Assembly: GCA_003650675.1 (NCBI GenBank)
Contig: QMRH01000022.1
Location: 1 to 33,979 of the forward strand
Source: Thermoprotei archaeon
Lineage (GTDB): Archaea; Thermoproteota; Thermoprotei; Thermofilales; B20-G17
Reading direction: 5' to 3'
DNA: 33,979 nucleotides
How positions within the stretch are numbered: position 1 is the first letter of the stretch; each line of letters begins with the position of its first letter. The notes beneath the pieces were generated by a model, which had not been told where the DNA came from, ran no database searches, and saw only the letters and a program-made list of their open reading frames with translations. Shown in pieces: positions 7,380 through 15,610 of the stretch. The position numbers and the translations under genes are program-made.

Positions 7380-8148
7380 CCCATTATATGAGATGGCTGT
7401 ACAAAAGTTAGCTAGTGTAAAGAAGGTGATATTAATAGCTAGCGGGAAAGGAGGGGTAGGCAAAAGCCTAGTAGCTGTATCGCTAGCTCTTGCCCTAAGA
7501 AATAAGGGGTTTAAAGTAGGTTTACTAGACCTGGATCTTCACGGTCCAAGCACAGGTGTGCTGCTCTCCGTCGAGGAAAAGATAAAGGGGGATAAGCATG
7601 GATTAGTTCCCATAAATTTAAATGGACTTGAATACATGTCGCTTGCATTACTGGTAGGGGACAACCCCTTAGCTTTAAAGGGTGATGTAAAGGAGAGGCT
7701 GATCCTAGAGATATTTGCAGAGACTAAATGGAGTGAACTTGATTTCCTGGTGGTGGATCTGCCTCCTGGAACAGGCGATGAGACTATTGTACCTCTACGA
7801 CTAATAGGGGGGAAAGCAGTAGTATTTGTGGTGACAACGCCTTCAAGGGTCTCTATAAGTGTGGTTACAAGGCTTCTACGCCTCCTTCGAGACGAAGGCA
7901 TTCCAGTTAAATGTATTATAGAAAACATGGCGTACTTGAATCTTGGTGATAGGGTGGTTAAACCCTTTGGAGAATCCGAAATAGAGAAAGTGGCTGAAGA
8001 TTTCGGCATAGATTGGGTCTATAAACTACCTTTAGATCCAGGCCTTGAAGAGGTAATCCGAAAGAGGGAATCGCCTCTTTCTTCGCAGGAATGGAGTGAA
8101 AGTATTAAAAAATTAGCTGGTTTTCTCGCGGAGAAGCTCAAATCCTAG
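7369..8148 (+). CDS. Mrp/MinD-type ATPase, probable archaeal HypB (nickel insertion)
   Basis: P-loop ATPase of 259 residues. The deviant Walker A GKGGVGKS at 26-33 has the signature lysine K27, followed by LLDLDLHGPS (switch region) and VVDLPPGTGDE (Walker B type). It is of the Mrp/NBP35/MinD family and lacks the CxxC of Mrp/NBP35 iron-sulfur carriers and the metal-binding motifs of GTPase HypB. In Thermococcus kodakarensis a Mrp/MinD-type protein (mmHypB) binds HypA and drives nickel delivery. Direct linkage to hypA with an 11-base overlap makes that role most likely here. The alternative is a general Mrp iron-sulfur carrier that happens to sit next to hypA. The last 36 bases overlap the convergent phosphodiesterase gene. 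Confidence 0.85.
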   Translation: MSVDPLYEMAVQKLASVKKVILIASGKGGVGKSLVAVSLALALRNKGFKVGLLDLDLHGPSTGVLLSVEEKIKGDKHGLVPINLNGLEYMSLALLVGDNPLALKGDVKERLILEIFAETKWSELDFLVVDLPPGTGDETIVPLRLIGGKAVVFVVTTPSRVSISVVTRLLRLLRDEGIPVKCIIENMAYLNLGDRVVKPFGESEIEKVAEDFGIDWVYKLPLDPGLEEVIRKRESPLSSQEWSESIKKLAGFLAEKLKS

Positions 8149-9438
8149 TTTTTTAAGTGCTTGTTTTCTTGCATCGAATTCATTTTTCAATTTACGGACG
8201 CTGGAGTTCAAGTTCCTCTTGAAGGCATAGTATTCTCTTCTTATGATCTCGTTTCGAGCCAACATCCCTTTAATTTCGGATAATTTTCTCAGTGTTGTCC
8301 TAATTTTCCTGTAGGCCATGTCCAAGAAAGCTGTCTCCTTCAGGATTTCTAACCGCCTTTCCTCATCTACAGTGAAGGCTTCAGCTAAAGGCCTACCGTC
8401 AAAACTGCCATTAAACCCGAAGAATGCCGCAAGTGTAGGAGCTACATCCACTATCTCCGCGAACCTTAAAGAAGCTCCCTCTTTCACGTAATCCCCATAG
8501 ATGATTAACGGTACCTGCATTTCGTCGTCGGTGAACCCCCCATGTACACCCCTATGCTTAACATTAGAACCGTATGTGTTATAACCTTCCTTCAAGGAGA
8601 TCGTAAAATCACCCATATAGGGGTCATAGTTATTTAGAAAACCTAATTCCTCTTTTTCAAAAACCACGTCAACGCCCTTTATAAGCGTCGACAAACAGAT
8701 CTTATTGGGGATCCGTCTTCCCCTTAAATAAACATGTGTATAATGTCCTTCATGTAGGAAATCAGCCGTCTCTATTGTTTCCTCTATGTTTCTTCTAACA
8801 TTGTTTCCGGCATAGGTCATTCCATGGTCTGATGTTATTATATAAAGTTTAGATGATTTTTTCCAGGCCTCCTCAGCATAATCTATCACTTCGTTTATTG
8901 CGTCATCCACCTCTCTTATTGCCTCTGCTATTTTATTACTTTCCGGCCCGTAAAGGGTGCCTATATCGTCTGTGATGAAAAACGTTATAATCAGTAGATC
9001 GGGTTTTTCTCGCCTCAAGACTGTTTTCGCATAGTAAACTATTTCTTCTACACTGTGGCTGGGAATATTAATGTAAAGGTCGCATTTTCCGATGCAGGTA
9101 AATTCTTCTATTGAAACTGTTTTTCCATTCATCTTCTTTAAAAGCTCTGGTAACGGGGAACCCCTATACCTGTTATAGCATGTAGGATCCCTCTTCACTC
9201 CCCGTTGAACGTCGAGGTAGTGCTGCGAAAAGCAGCCGTGAGCCTGAGGGTAAAGCCCAGTAATAATACTAGTGTGGGCTGGATGGGTCATGGATGGGAA
9301 TATGCTCCATGCATATCTTGGACCAGCCCCTTTCTCCGCCATCTCCCTGATTTTGGATCTTCTCACCCTGAAAACATAATCCGTTCTGAATCCGTCGAGA
9401 ATAAAAAGTATAGCTTTTCGTTTCACCGTATTCACCAC
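8113..9438 (-). CDS. Type I phosphodiesterase / nucleotide pyrophosphatase family protein
   Basis: Metal-dependent hydrolase of the alkaline phosphatase superfamily, 441 residues, likely cleaving a phosphodiester or phosphonate bond; its substrate is unknown. Metal ligand D15 is in ILFILDGFR and the nucleophile T51 in FPSMTHPAHTSIITG. The second metal site appears as ITDDIG (about 157-162) and SDHGM (about 204-208), with HGGFTDDEMQVPLIIYG near residue 305. There is no signal peptide, so it should be cytosolic. The last about 60 residues are a charged, helical, coiled-coil-like tail outside the catalytic fold. The 3' end overlaps the hypB-type gene by 36 bases. The phosphohexomutase gene lies 69 bases upstream on the same strand. 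Confidence 0.85.
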   Translation of the reverse strand: MVNTVKRKAILFILDGFRTDYVFRVRRSKIREMAEKGAGPRYAWSIFPSMTHPAHTSIITGLYPQAHGCFSQHYLDVQRGVKRDPTCYNRYRGSPLPELLKKMNGKTVSIEEFTCIGKCDLYINIPSHSVEEIVYYAKTVLRREKPDLLIITFFITDDIGTLYGPESNKIAEAIREVDDAINEVIDYAEEAWKKSSKLYIITSDHGMTYAGNNVRRNIEETIETADFLHEGHYTHVYLRGRRIPNKICLSTLIKGVDVVFEKEELGFLNNYDPYMGDFTISLKEGYNTYGSNVKHRGVHGGFTDDEMQVPLIIYGDYVKEGASLRFAEIVDVAPTLAAFFGFNGSFDGRPLAEAFTVDEERRLEILKETAFLDMAYRKIRTTLRKLSEIKGMLARNEIIRREYYAFKRNLNSSVRKLKNEFDARKQALKKLGFELLREKTS

Positions 9439-9507
9439 ACAGATGTTTATCCTTTACTTCTATAAAATGTTGCTGGAAAATGTTTCCATGAAATAGGGAG
9501 TATGGGT

Positions 9508-10839
9508 CTAAAATCCCTTTATCTCCTTTATCTTCTCCTCTATTTTTTGCTTGTATTCTTCGAAGAGCTCTCTAAATCTTTTTTCGGAACTTGCTTCTAT
9601 AGCTAGGTTGACTTCAGGCATTGTTTGGCTCTCTCTTATTAAAATCCATCCATCCTCTAGAAATATTTTTAGCCCATCTTCGAACACCAAGGCTTCTGGA
9701 AACATTTCCCTAAATTCTTCAACAACCTTCCTCTTCACCAGGTCGTTTCCTGCGTTAATGTATATTTTCGCCATGTAGGGTATTTTTACGTCTTCTAGGA
9801 GACTGTCTATTGGTCCCAGCTCCCTAACTATTTTGCCTACTAAAAGCATGGTGAAAATCCCGTCTGAAAATGGATATAAGTATCCTGGATAAAAGTGGCT
9901 ACTTTGCTCTATTCCTAGAACGGCTCCCGTATCCCTGACCTTTTCCTCTATAAAACCATGTCCTATCCTACTCCAAATAACCTTTCCACCGACGTTCTCT
10001 ATGGTTTGTTTAAGTACCGTGGATGTATCTGGGGTTAAAACCACCTTGTCCCCTTTCTTAACAAGGTATTTTACTAGAATTATTCCTGTAAGGCTTCCGT
10101 TTAATACTCTACCTTTATTGTCCACGAGAACCATCCTATCTGAGTCTCCGTCAAAGCCTACCCCGAAGTCTGCTTTTTGGCTAACAACAGTTTCTGCCAG
10201 CTTTCTCAAGCTTTTTTCGGTGGGCTCGGGTCGACTACCGTAGAAATATGGATCTATATCAGGGTGTATTAACTTGATTTCAAGCTCCGTTAAGCTAGAT
10301 AGTTCGTGTAAAACCTTATTTACAACGCCGCCGAAAGTTTCCGCCACTATTTTAACGCCGCCCACTTCTCCTATATTTTCATGTAGGAACTGCAGGTATC
10401 TGCCAAGGTAATCCTCTTGTAGAACCTTTCCTCCGGCTTTATGCCGGAATGCTTCTTTCTCCAATACACTCCTGAGAAACGTATACTCGTTTATGAAGCT
10501 GGTTCCATCCTTTCTAATAAACTTGAAGCCGTTATATTCAGGAGGATTATGGCTTGCAGTCACGTAAACACCGGGGGTTTTTATGCTCCAGCATGCGAAG
10601 TAAGTTACCGGGTTAGGTACTTCCCCCACGTTTAAAACGGTTTTCCCGGATTCCAGAAAACCATCGATAAAACTTTTTGAGAGCGCTGGACTCGACCACC
10701 TAGAATCCCTCCCTACTACGAATTCCTCCTCTTGTATAATAGTTCCTGTTGCAAGCCCAAGTTTTCTGGCGGTCTCTTCCGTCAACTCCCTTCCATAAAC
10801 TCCCCTGATATCGTATGCTCTAAAGATCTTATGGTACAT
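9508..10839 (-). CDS. Phosphomannomutase / phosphoglucomutase family protein
   Basis: Alpha-D-phosphohexomutase of 443 residues that shifts phosphate between C6 and C1 of a hexose phosphate, feeding sugar-nucleotide synthesis. The four domains are visible: the phosphoserine loop TASHNP with S96, the Mg loop FDGDSDRM at about 229-236, the sugar-binding loop IEQSSHFYPG in domain 3, and the phosphate-binding loop RESQTMPEVNLAIEA in domain 4. The last two differ from the common E(E/M)SGH and RxSNTEP motifs, so substrate preference (mannose, glucose or glucosamine phosphate) cannot be assigned. It lies between TrpB2 and the phosphodiesterase, all on the minus strand with 70-base gaps. Confidence 0.88.
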   Translation of the reverse strand: MYHKIFRAYDIRGVYGRELTEETARKLGLATGTIIQEEEFVVGRDSRWSSPALSKSFIDGFLESGKTVLNVGEVPNPVTYFACWSIKTPGVYVTASHNPPEYNGFKFIRKDGTSFINEYTFLRSVLEKEAFRHKAGGKVLQEDYLGRYLQFLHENIGEVGGVKIVAETFGGVVNKVLHELSSLTELEIKLIHPDIDPYFYGSRPEPTEKSLRKLAETVVSQKADFGVGFDGDSDRMVLVDNKGRVLNGSLTGIILVKYLVKKGDKVVLTPDTSTVLKQTIENVGGKVIWSRIGHGFIEEKVRDTGAVLGIEQSSHFYPGYLYPFSDGIFTMLLVGKIVRELGPIDSLLEDVKIPYMAKIYINAGNDLVKRKVVEEFREMFPEALVFEDGLKIFLEDGWILIRESQTMPEVNLAIEASSEKRFRELFEEYKQKIEEKIKEIKGF

Positions 10840-10912
10840 TTAACCTCCAGGAAATGTATCGTAAATCAATATATAAACTGACCTGTCTTCATCCAAAAAG
10901 ATCGTATTTAAA

Positions 10913-12295
10913 TTAAGGTTTATTGTTTTTTAGCCAGGGATACTTGGAGTATAGTTTTTCCAGGGATTCCCCCACCTTTTTTACTGGATAATAGTATGGT
11001 TTAAGTTTCCCTGCCAAATGCTCTTGATAGGCCATGAGGTCTAGAAGTCCGTGTCCGCTGAGGTTGAAGAGTATGGTTCTCTCCTCCCCCCTTTGTTTTG
11101 CCTCTAAAGCTTCGTCAATAACTGTTTTCACTGCATGTGCTGACTCAGGTGCAGGCAATATGCCTTCTGTTCGGGCAAAGAGTATGGCGGCGTCTAATAC
11201 CTCCACCTGGTTGTAAGCTCTACTCTCGAATATCCCCTCTTTAACGAGAAGAGATAATGTTGGTGCAGCCCCATGATACCTTAATCCACCTGCATGTATT
11301 GGAGGCGGTATAAACGTGTGACCTAGAGTATACATTGCTATCAAGGGGGTTAAACATGCAGCGTCCCCATGATCGTACATGTATACTCCTTTAGTTAAGC
11401 TTGGACATGCTGTGGATTCGGCGGCGACGAACCTCACTTTTTTAGGGGCTTTGCCCGAAGAAACGTCATAGTAAAACGGATAGGCTAGACCGGCAAAATT
11501 GCTTCCACCTCCGACGCATCCCACAACTACATCAGGATATTCTTCAATAACCTCCAACTGTTTTTTAGCCTCTAGCCCCACTACTGTTTGGTGGAGAAGC
11601 ACGTGGTTTAACACGCTACCTAAGGAATATTTTGCGTCTTCGTGTGTAACTGCGTCTTCCACGGCCTCGCTTATTGCTATCCCAAGGCTGCCTGGATTCT
11701 CAGGGTCTTTTTCCAGCACCGTTTTACCCGATTTTGTCCTAGGACTTGGGCTTGGGATAACTTCCGCCCCCCAGGTTTCCATTAATATTCGCCGGTAGGG
11801 TTTCTGGAGATAGCTTACCTTCACCATGTAGATCGTAGCTTTAAGTCCAAAGACGTTGGTTGAAAAAGCTAGGGCGGAACCCCATTGACCAGCTCCAGTT
11901 TCCGTCGTAAGTCTTTCCACACCCTCCTTTTTATTGTAGAATGCTTGTGCTACCGCTGTGTTTGGTTTATGGCTTCCTGTCGGACTTACTCCCTCATATT
12001 TATAAAATATTTTTGCGGGTGTATTGAGGGCTTCTTCAAGATTCTTTGCCCTTATTAAAGGTGTTGGACGCCACATCAAATATATTTCTCTGACCTCAGG
12101 GGGGATGCCAATCCATCGATCCATGCTAAATTCCTGTTTTACAAGTTCCCGAGGGAAAAGGGGTGTGAAATCTTCAGGTTTAAGCGGGGAGCCGGTTGCC
12201 GGGTTTAATGGGGCTGGTAGTGGCTTAGGTAGATCAGGTAAAATGTTATACCACTTTTTCGGTAGATCGTCTTCCTCCAACATTATTTTCCTCAT
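10913..12295 (-). CDS. trpB2: Stand-alone tryptophan synthase beta-like enzyme, TrpB2 type
   Basis: PLP-dependent enzyme of 460 residues that joins indole and serine (or phosphoserine) to form tryptophan. The PLP lysine is K110 in [13 protein letters not shown]; it is followed by [13 protein letters not shown] and the glycine-rich phosphate loop [12 protein letters not shown]. The extended N-terminus ([15 protein letters not shown]) and the extra insertions relative to TrpB1 mark the TrpB2 subfamily, which usually lacks a TrpA partner and often has a salvage or unsettled role. No other tryptophan gene is near. The divergent gene at 12517 encodes an ACT-domain regulator, which could respond to an amino acid product. 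Confidence 0.92.
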   Translation of the reverse strand: MRKIMLEEDDLPKKWYNILPDLPKPLPAPLNPATGSPLKPEDFTPLFPRELVKQEFSMDRWIGIPPEVREIYLMWRPTPLIRAKNLEEALNTPAKIFYKYEGVSPTGSHKPNTAVAQAFYNKKEGVERLTTETGAGQWGSALAFSTNVFGLKATIYMVKVSYLQKPYRRILMETWGAEVIPSPSPRTKSGKTVLEKDPENPGSLGIAISEAVEDAVTHEDAKYSLGSVLNHVLLHQTVVGLEAKKQLEVIEEYPDVVVGCVGGGSNFAGLAYPFYYDVSSGKAPKKVRFVAAESTACPSLTKGVYMYDHGDAACLTPLIAMYTLGHTFIPPPIHAGGLRYHGAAPTLSLLVKEGIFESRAYNQVEVLDAAILFARTEGILPAPESAHAVKTVIDEALEAKQRGEERTILFNLSGHGLLDLMAYQEHLAGKLKPYYYPVKKVGESLEKLYSKYPWLKNNKP

Positions 12296-12430
12296 ATTTT
12301 CTGCCCCATTTTATTCATTGTGGTATGTTTTGATGCTATAATGGGTAATTAATATACATTTATGATCAGAATAGTACATTGAATTTCAGGTATTTTAAAT
12401 GATCATTGTATTTCCTCCTTAATAATACAA

Positions 12431-12443
12431 GCATTGACAATGC
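12431..12443. promoter_or_regulatory. Candidate operator, inverted repeat in the trpB2/ACT-regulator divergent region
   Basis: GCATTG-A-CAATGC is a perfect 6-base inverted repeat with a 1-base centre. It lies about 25 bases before a TATA-like box (GTATAAATTA, 12468-12477) of the ACT regulator. A second palindrome, AATGATCATT, lies at 12398-12407. A dimeric helix-turn-helix protein such as the neighbouring gene product could bind here; this is inference. Confidence 0.35.
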
Positions 12444-12467
12444 ATTTAGATACATTACCAAAGTATA

Positions 12468-12477
12468 GGTATAAATT
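12468..12477 (+). promoter_or_regulatory. TATA box of the ACT-domain regulator gene
   Basis: GTATAAATTA predicts transcript start near 12497, just before the ribosome binding site at 12501-12508. This supports the TTG start. Confidence 0.5.
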
Positions 12478-12500
12478 ACGACGTCTAATATTGTAGTCAA

Positions 12501-12508
12501 GAGGAGGG
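12501..12508 (+). promoter_or_regulatory. Strong ribosome binding site that sets a TTG start
   Basis: GAGGAGGG lies 8 bases before TTG 12517. No in-frame ATG exists until well inside the HTH-region, so the rare TTG is the start. Confidence 0.7.
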
Positions 12509-12516
12509 CGTCTACT

Positions 12517-13026
12517 TTGGATCTCTGGTCGAGCCTCGAAAAACGATTTAGAAGGGGATCCAAGAAAATGCTTGTGGCAAAAACGCTTTTCAAGTATGGT
12601 TTAAGGATAAATAAAGTAGGTGAAGTGTTTTTAGGAGATATCAAAATACCTTATACAGCCGTGTCTAGGGCGTTGGGGGTGGACAGGCGTACACTTAAGA
12701 GCACTATCGAAGATATTCTGAAAGAAAGGTTCCTAAGGGACTTCTTTATGAACCTCGAGCCCGCCGGCCCTTTTCTTCGCAGAGTTTCCAAAATCCTAGG
12801 CTACAGATGCTTGGCTATCGAAGTATATGAAGATAAACCCGGCATACTGGCTATGGTTTCAACGGCCCTAGCTAAAAGAGGTGTTAACATAGTACAGGTG
12901 ATAGCCGAGGACCCCAACCTAGTTGAAGAACCTAAGCTATATGTAATTGTTGCGGGAGAGGTTCCTGGAGACGCTTTAAATGAAATAATTCGAAACGAGA
13001 ACATAAAAAGTCTGACTATAATATAG
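12517..13026 (+). CDS. HTH + ACT domain regulator of amino acid metabolism
   Basis: Predicted amino-acid-responsive regulator of 169 residues, similar to archaeal ACT-domain regulators near amino acid genes (COG2061-like). The N-terminal about 80 residues are basic and helical with a probable helix-turn-helix (IPYTAVSRALGVDRRTLKST). Residues about 93-169 form an ACT domain (EVYEDKPGILAMVSTALAKR, then NIVQVIAEDPN), which binds amino acids at a dimer interface. It begins at TTG because of the GAGGAGGG site. It is divergent from trpB2 and convergent with lysA, which it overlaps by 11 bases at the 3' end. Tryptophan or a lysine-pathway metabolite are reasonable ligands, but this is inferred from position only. 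Confidence 0.75.
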   Translation: MDLWSSLEKRFRRGSKKMLVAKTLFKYGLRINKVGEVFLGDIKIPYTAVSRALGVDRRTLKSTIEDILKERFLRDFFMNLEPAGPFLRRVSKILGYRCLAIEVYEDKPGILAMVSTALAKRGVNIVQVIAEDPNLVEEPKLYVIVAGEVPGDALNEIIRNENIKSLTII

Positions 13027-14263
13027 CTAGGCTTAATAGATCTTCCCAAGTCTCCCGCCTACGTATCAGTTTAAGTTCTCCTTTCTCGGTGAAGAGAACC
13101 TCTGGGGGCCGTGGACGCATATTATAATTACTAGCCATAGAATACCCATACGCTCCCGCATCCAATATGGCTATCAAGTTACCTGGCTTAACTCTAGGTA
13201 ACTCTAGATCAACCGCCATTACATCAGTGGATTCGCATACTGGTCCTCCAATACAATATTTTTCATATACCTTGTGTCTGCCTCCTATAACCCTGATCCT
13301 ATGTTTTGCGCCGTAAAGCATGGGCCGTATAAAATCATTCATGCCTGCATCAACAAGCAGCCACCGTCTACCAAAGTTTTCCTTAATGTAGTTTACACGT
13401 GAAACAAGGATCCCCGCCTTCGCAACAATATATCTACCTGGTTCTATTATCAGTTCAGGAGGGTCTGAGCCTAGCTCGGAGAATATTTCAGACACTTTTC
13501 CACCGATTTCTCTAAAGAATATCTCCAAGTCAGGGTCTTGTTTCTCGTCACTATAGGATACTCCGAAGCCTCCACCCACATCTATTACCGAGGGAAGAGC
13601 TCCCAGTTTTTCGTAGCTTTCACGCAATATGCTAGCTACCTTTGAGAGGGCTTGAAGATAAGGGGTAGGGCTGAATATTTGGGAGCCAAGGTGAAAATGT
13701 ATTCCACTCCACTCGAGAAAACTGTTTCCAACTATTTCTTTGATCGCCTTTAAAGCAAATCGGTAATCTAAACCGAACTTGTGTGAACGCCCGCCAGTAG
13801 CTATTTTATCGTGTGTAGAAACCTCCACTCCCAAGTTCAATCTGACTCCAAGACTGATTTTTCTGTTACATCGTCTAGCCACCTTTCCAACCACCTTAAT
13901 TTCATCAAGGGACTCTACGTTCAATAACTTTATTTCATTTGTTACAGCCATTTCTATTTCATCTAAGGTTTTACTGACACCATCGAATACTATTCGGGAA
14001 GCTTTAAGCCCGAGTTTTAGGGCCGTGTATAGTTCGCCTCCTGATACAACCTCAGCGCCCAATCCTTCCTCATGTATTATTTTGCATAATGCTGGATTGG
14101 AATTAGCTTTATAAGCGTACGCGATGAAACATCGAGGATAATGTTTCTTCGCCACAGCTTGTAGAAACCTGCATCTCTCCCTTACCTCCTCTTCCGAGTA
14201 AAGGTAAAGGGGGGTGCCGAATTTTTCTACAGCCTTCACTATAACTTCATCCGGTATCTTCAT
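13016..14263 (-). CDS. lysA: Diaminopimelate decarboxylase
   Basis: Fold-type III PLP decarboxylase of 415 residues that makes lysine from meso-diaminopimelate. PLP lysine K52 is in FIAYAYKANSNP; the phosphate-binding region includes HFHLGSQI (about 189-196) and DVGGGFG (about 228-234); the catalytic cysteine C343 from the partner subunit is in GGPVCESTD. The ending GAYGYSMASNYNMRPRPPEV is the normal DAP decarboxylase C-terminal signature and separates it from arginine/ornithine decarboxylases. ATG 14263 lies after GGTGAC within the end of the upstream HAD gene, overlapping it by 17 bases, so the two are co-translated. Its presence implies a DAP rather than an alpha-aminoadipate lysine route in this organism. 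Confidence 0.93.
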   Translation of the reverse strand: MKIPDEVIVKAVEKFGTPLYLYSEEEVRERCRFLQAVAKKHYPRCFIAYAYKANSNPALCKIIHEEGLGAEVVSGGELYTALKLGLKASRIVFDGVSKTLDEIEMAVTNEIKLLNVESLDEIKVVGKVARRCNRKISLGVRLNLGVEVSTHDKIATGGRSHKFGLDYRFALKAIKEIVGNSFLEWSGIHFHLGSQIFSPTPYLQALSKVASILRESYEKLGALPSVIDVGGGFGVSYSDEKQDPDLEIFFREIGGKVSEIFSELGSDPPELIIEPGRYIVAKAGILVSRVNYIKENFGRRWLLVDAGMNDFIRPMLYGAKHRIRVIGGRHKVYEKYCIGGPVCESTDVMAVDLELPRVKPGNLIAILDAGAYGYSMASNYNMRPRPPEVLFTEKGELKLIRRRETWEDLLSLAIL

Positions 14264-14936
14264 TGGGGGTCACCAGTCTGGAAGCCTTGTCAACCGCATC
14301 AAGAAGGGTATATGCTTTCATTTTTACGTTTATGCCCGAAAACCTGGAAATGTTTTTCTCGGAGACCAAAGCTATAAAGCCAGCATTAACCCTCCTAGCA
14401 CATTCAAGGTCTATAGGATGGTCTCCTATCAGGACAGCTTCCCAAGGTTTTATCTGAAGCTTACTACATAGTCTCCAAATTGAAAGTGGATTAGGTTTAG
14501 CTGTAAATGGGTTTTCTCGGGCTTCAATAGCATCGATCAATTCATATAAACCGGTCTTCAATAATGCTCTTTCAGCATATTTTATGCCTGCACGTGTTAT
14601 GACGGCGGTTTTAAAGCCGAGTTTTTTAGCTTTTAAGAGAGCATCTCTAGCTTCAGGTACAGGTCTGATGGTTTCTACAGCTTTTTTCTCGTAGGTATCC
14701 ATGATCGATGAAATATCGTTCATAACTTTAAACACTATATCCTCTCCCGCATGTTTATTCCATAGAAATAATAGTGCATGCTCCAGTATTTTGACTGTTG
14801 TAAGTTCAGGTGTTAAAGCATGGATACCAAGTTTCTCCTTGAAATAATTTATCAATGCTTTTCTCATGCCCAAGAAATCAACTCTAGATTCTATGAGGGT
14901 TCCATCAAGGTCGAATAAGATGGCCTTGTATTCCAC
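14247..14936 (-). CDS. HAD-superfamily phosphatase (phosphoglycolate phosphatase-like)
   Basis: Small-molecule phosphatase of about 229 residues. Motif I DLDGTLIES lies near the N-terminus with nucleophile and acid aspartates, motif II is VITRAG, motif III lysine is in AKPNP, and motif IV is GDHPIDLE. A helical cap lies between motifs I and II, as in PGP/beta-PGM types. The start is GTG 14936 (VEYKAILFDLDG): a TATA box at 14967-14978 puts transcript start near 14945, so upstream in-frame starts as far as 15017 are unlikely. TTG 14939 is an alternative. It is followed by lysA with a 17-base overlap, so it may remove a phosphate in the same pathway or simply share the operon. Substrate unknown. 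Confidence 0.85.
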   Translation of the reverse strand: MEYKAILFDLDGTLIESRVDFLGMRKALINYFKEKLGIHALTPELTTVKILEHALLFLWNKHAGEDIVFKVMNDISSIMDTYEKKAVETIRPVPEARDALLKAKKLGFKTAVITRAGIKYAERALLKTGLYELIDAIEARENPFTAKPNPLSIWRLCSKLQIKPWEAVLIGDHPIDLECARRVNAGFIALVSEKNISRFSGINVKMKAYTLLDAVDKASRLVTPNEDTG

Positions 14937-14966
14937 CAAAATAATCCCCTGAATTCCAGTGATTCT

Positions 14967-14978
14967 CTTATAAAAATA
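14967..14978 (-). promoter_or_regulatory. TATA box of the HAD phosphatase-lysA operon
   Basis: On the minus strand TATTTTTATAAG lies about 35 bases before GTG 14936, giving a predicted leader of about 10 bases. Confidence 0.5.
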
Positions 14979-15055
14979 GTTGTTCTCTCTCATTAACTTT
15001 AAGGATGCCGAAAACAAAATATCTAAAATGGTTTGTCAGGTATATCTTAAATTCA

Positions 15056-15610
15056 TTAGAACTTCATTTCCATTAAAATGGTTTTTTCTCCCGCGGATGT
15101 TATAACCCTACGTGCATCCCTCTTGTTTTCCAATAGGACTCCATGGTCCATTTTGCTTACAAATATCTTTGATAGGGATATATAAACCAGTTTGTTATTC
15201 TTTAAGACTAGGATTTCGAATTTATCTCCTACCGGGAACGCCACTATATGGCCTTTATGAAGTCGGTACTCATTTTGTTTAAAGAATTTCTCGCATAGAC
15301 TGTATGCTTTAGCCCAGAACTCCTTGTCACCTGTAGGGCTTAAATTCATTTCTGGAGGTTGCTTAGACAGGTAGATGAAGGTTTGATGACCAGTTTTTCT
15401 AACAGGCTTTCCTACAGCACCTTCTGAGGTCTCTAAAATCGTATCTACAAAAAATTCTACGTAGCCTTGTACAACATATCCTACATGATGGTCATTGAAG
15501 AATACTTTAGCTAGAATAGAGTTTTCTCCCACCGTAAGACGGCATTTAGGATGGTCTAGGAACACCTTATTCTCATTTAATCTATATACTTCTTTATCAA
15601 GTTTCCACAT
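15056..15610 (-). CDS. Uncharacterised protein co-encoded with an ArsR-type regulator
   Basis: I do not recognise this 184-residue protein. It is predicted to be soluble and rich in beta strands, with no signal peptide and no cysteine cluster (only two or three isolated cysteines). An N-terminal half (to about residue 95) contains KVFFNDHHVGYVVQGYVEFF; a C-terminal half from about residue 110 contains LHKGHIVAFPVGDKFEILVL. The start is ATG 15610 (MWKLDKE), after GGTGAAG inside the end of the regulator gene, which it overlaps by 14 bases; TTG 15622 is less likely. Tight coupling suggests it acts with the ArsR-like protein, perhaps as a ligand-binding or output partner. Confidence 0.65.
   Translation of the reverse strand: MWKLDKEVYRLNENKVFLDHPKCRLTVGENSILAKVFFNDHHVGYVVQGYVEFFVDTILETSEGAVGKPVRKTGHQTFIYLSKQPPEMNLSPTGDKEFWAKAYSLCEKFFKQNEYRLHKGHIVAFPVGDKFEILVLKNNKLVYISLSKIFVSKMDHGVLLENKRDARRVITSAGEKTILMEMKF

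Noticed and set aside
7539-8009. Minus-strand open frame of 156 codons inside the hypB-type gene
   Set aside because: Low-complexity serine/threonine/proline-rich translation typical of an antisense shadow of a conserved P-loop gene.
12366-12644. Minus-strand open frame of 92 codons beside trpB2
   Set aside because: It runs antisense over the 5' end and promoter of the HTH-ACT gene, which has a strong ribosome binding site and domain match; the antisense protein resembles nothing.
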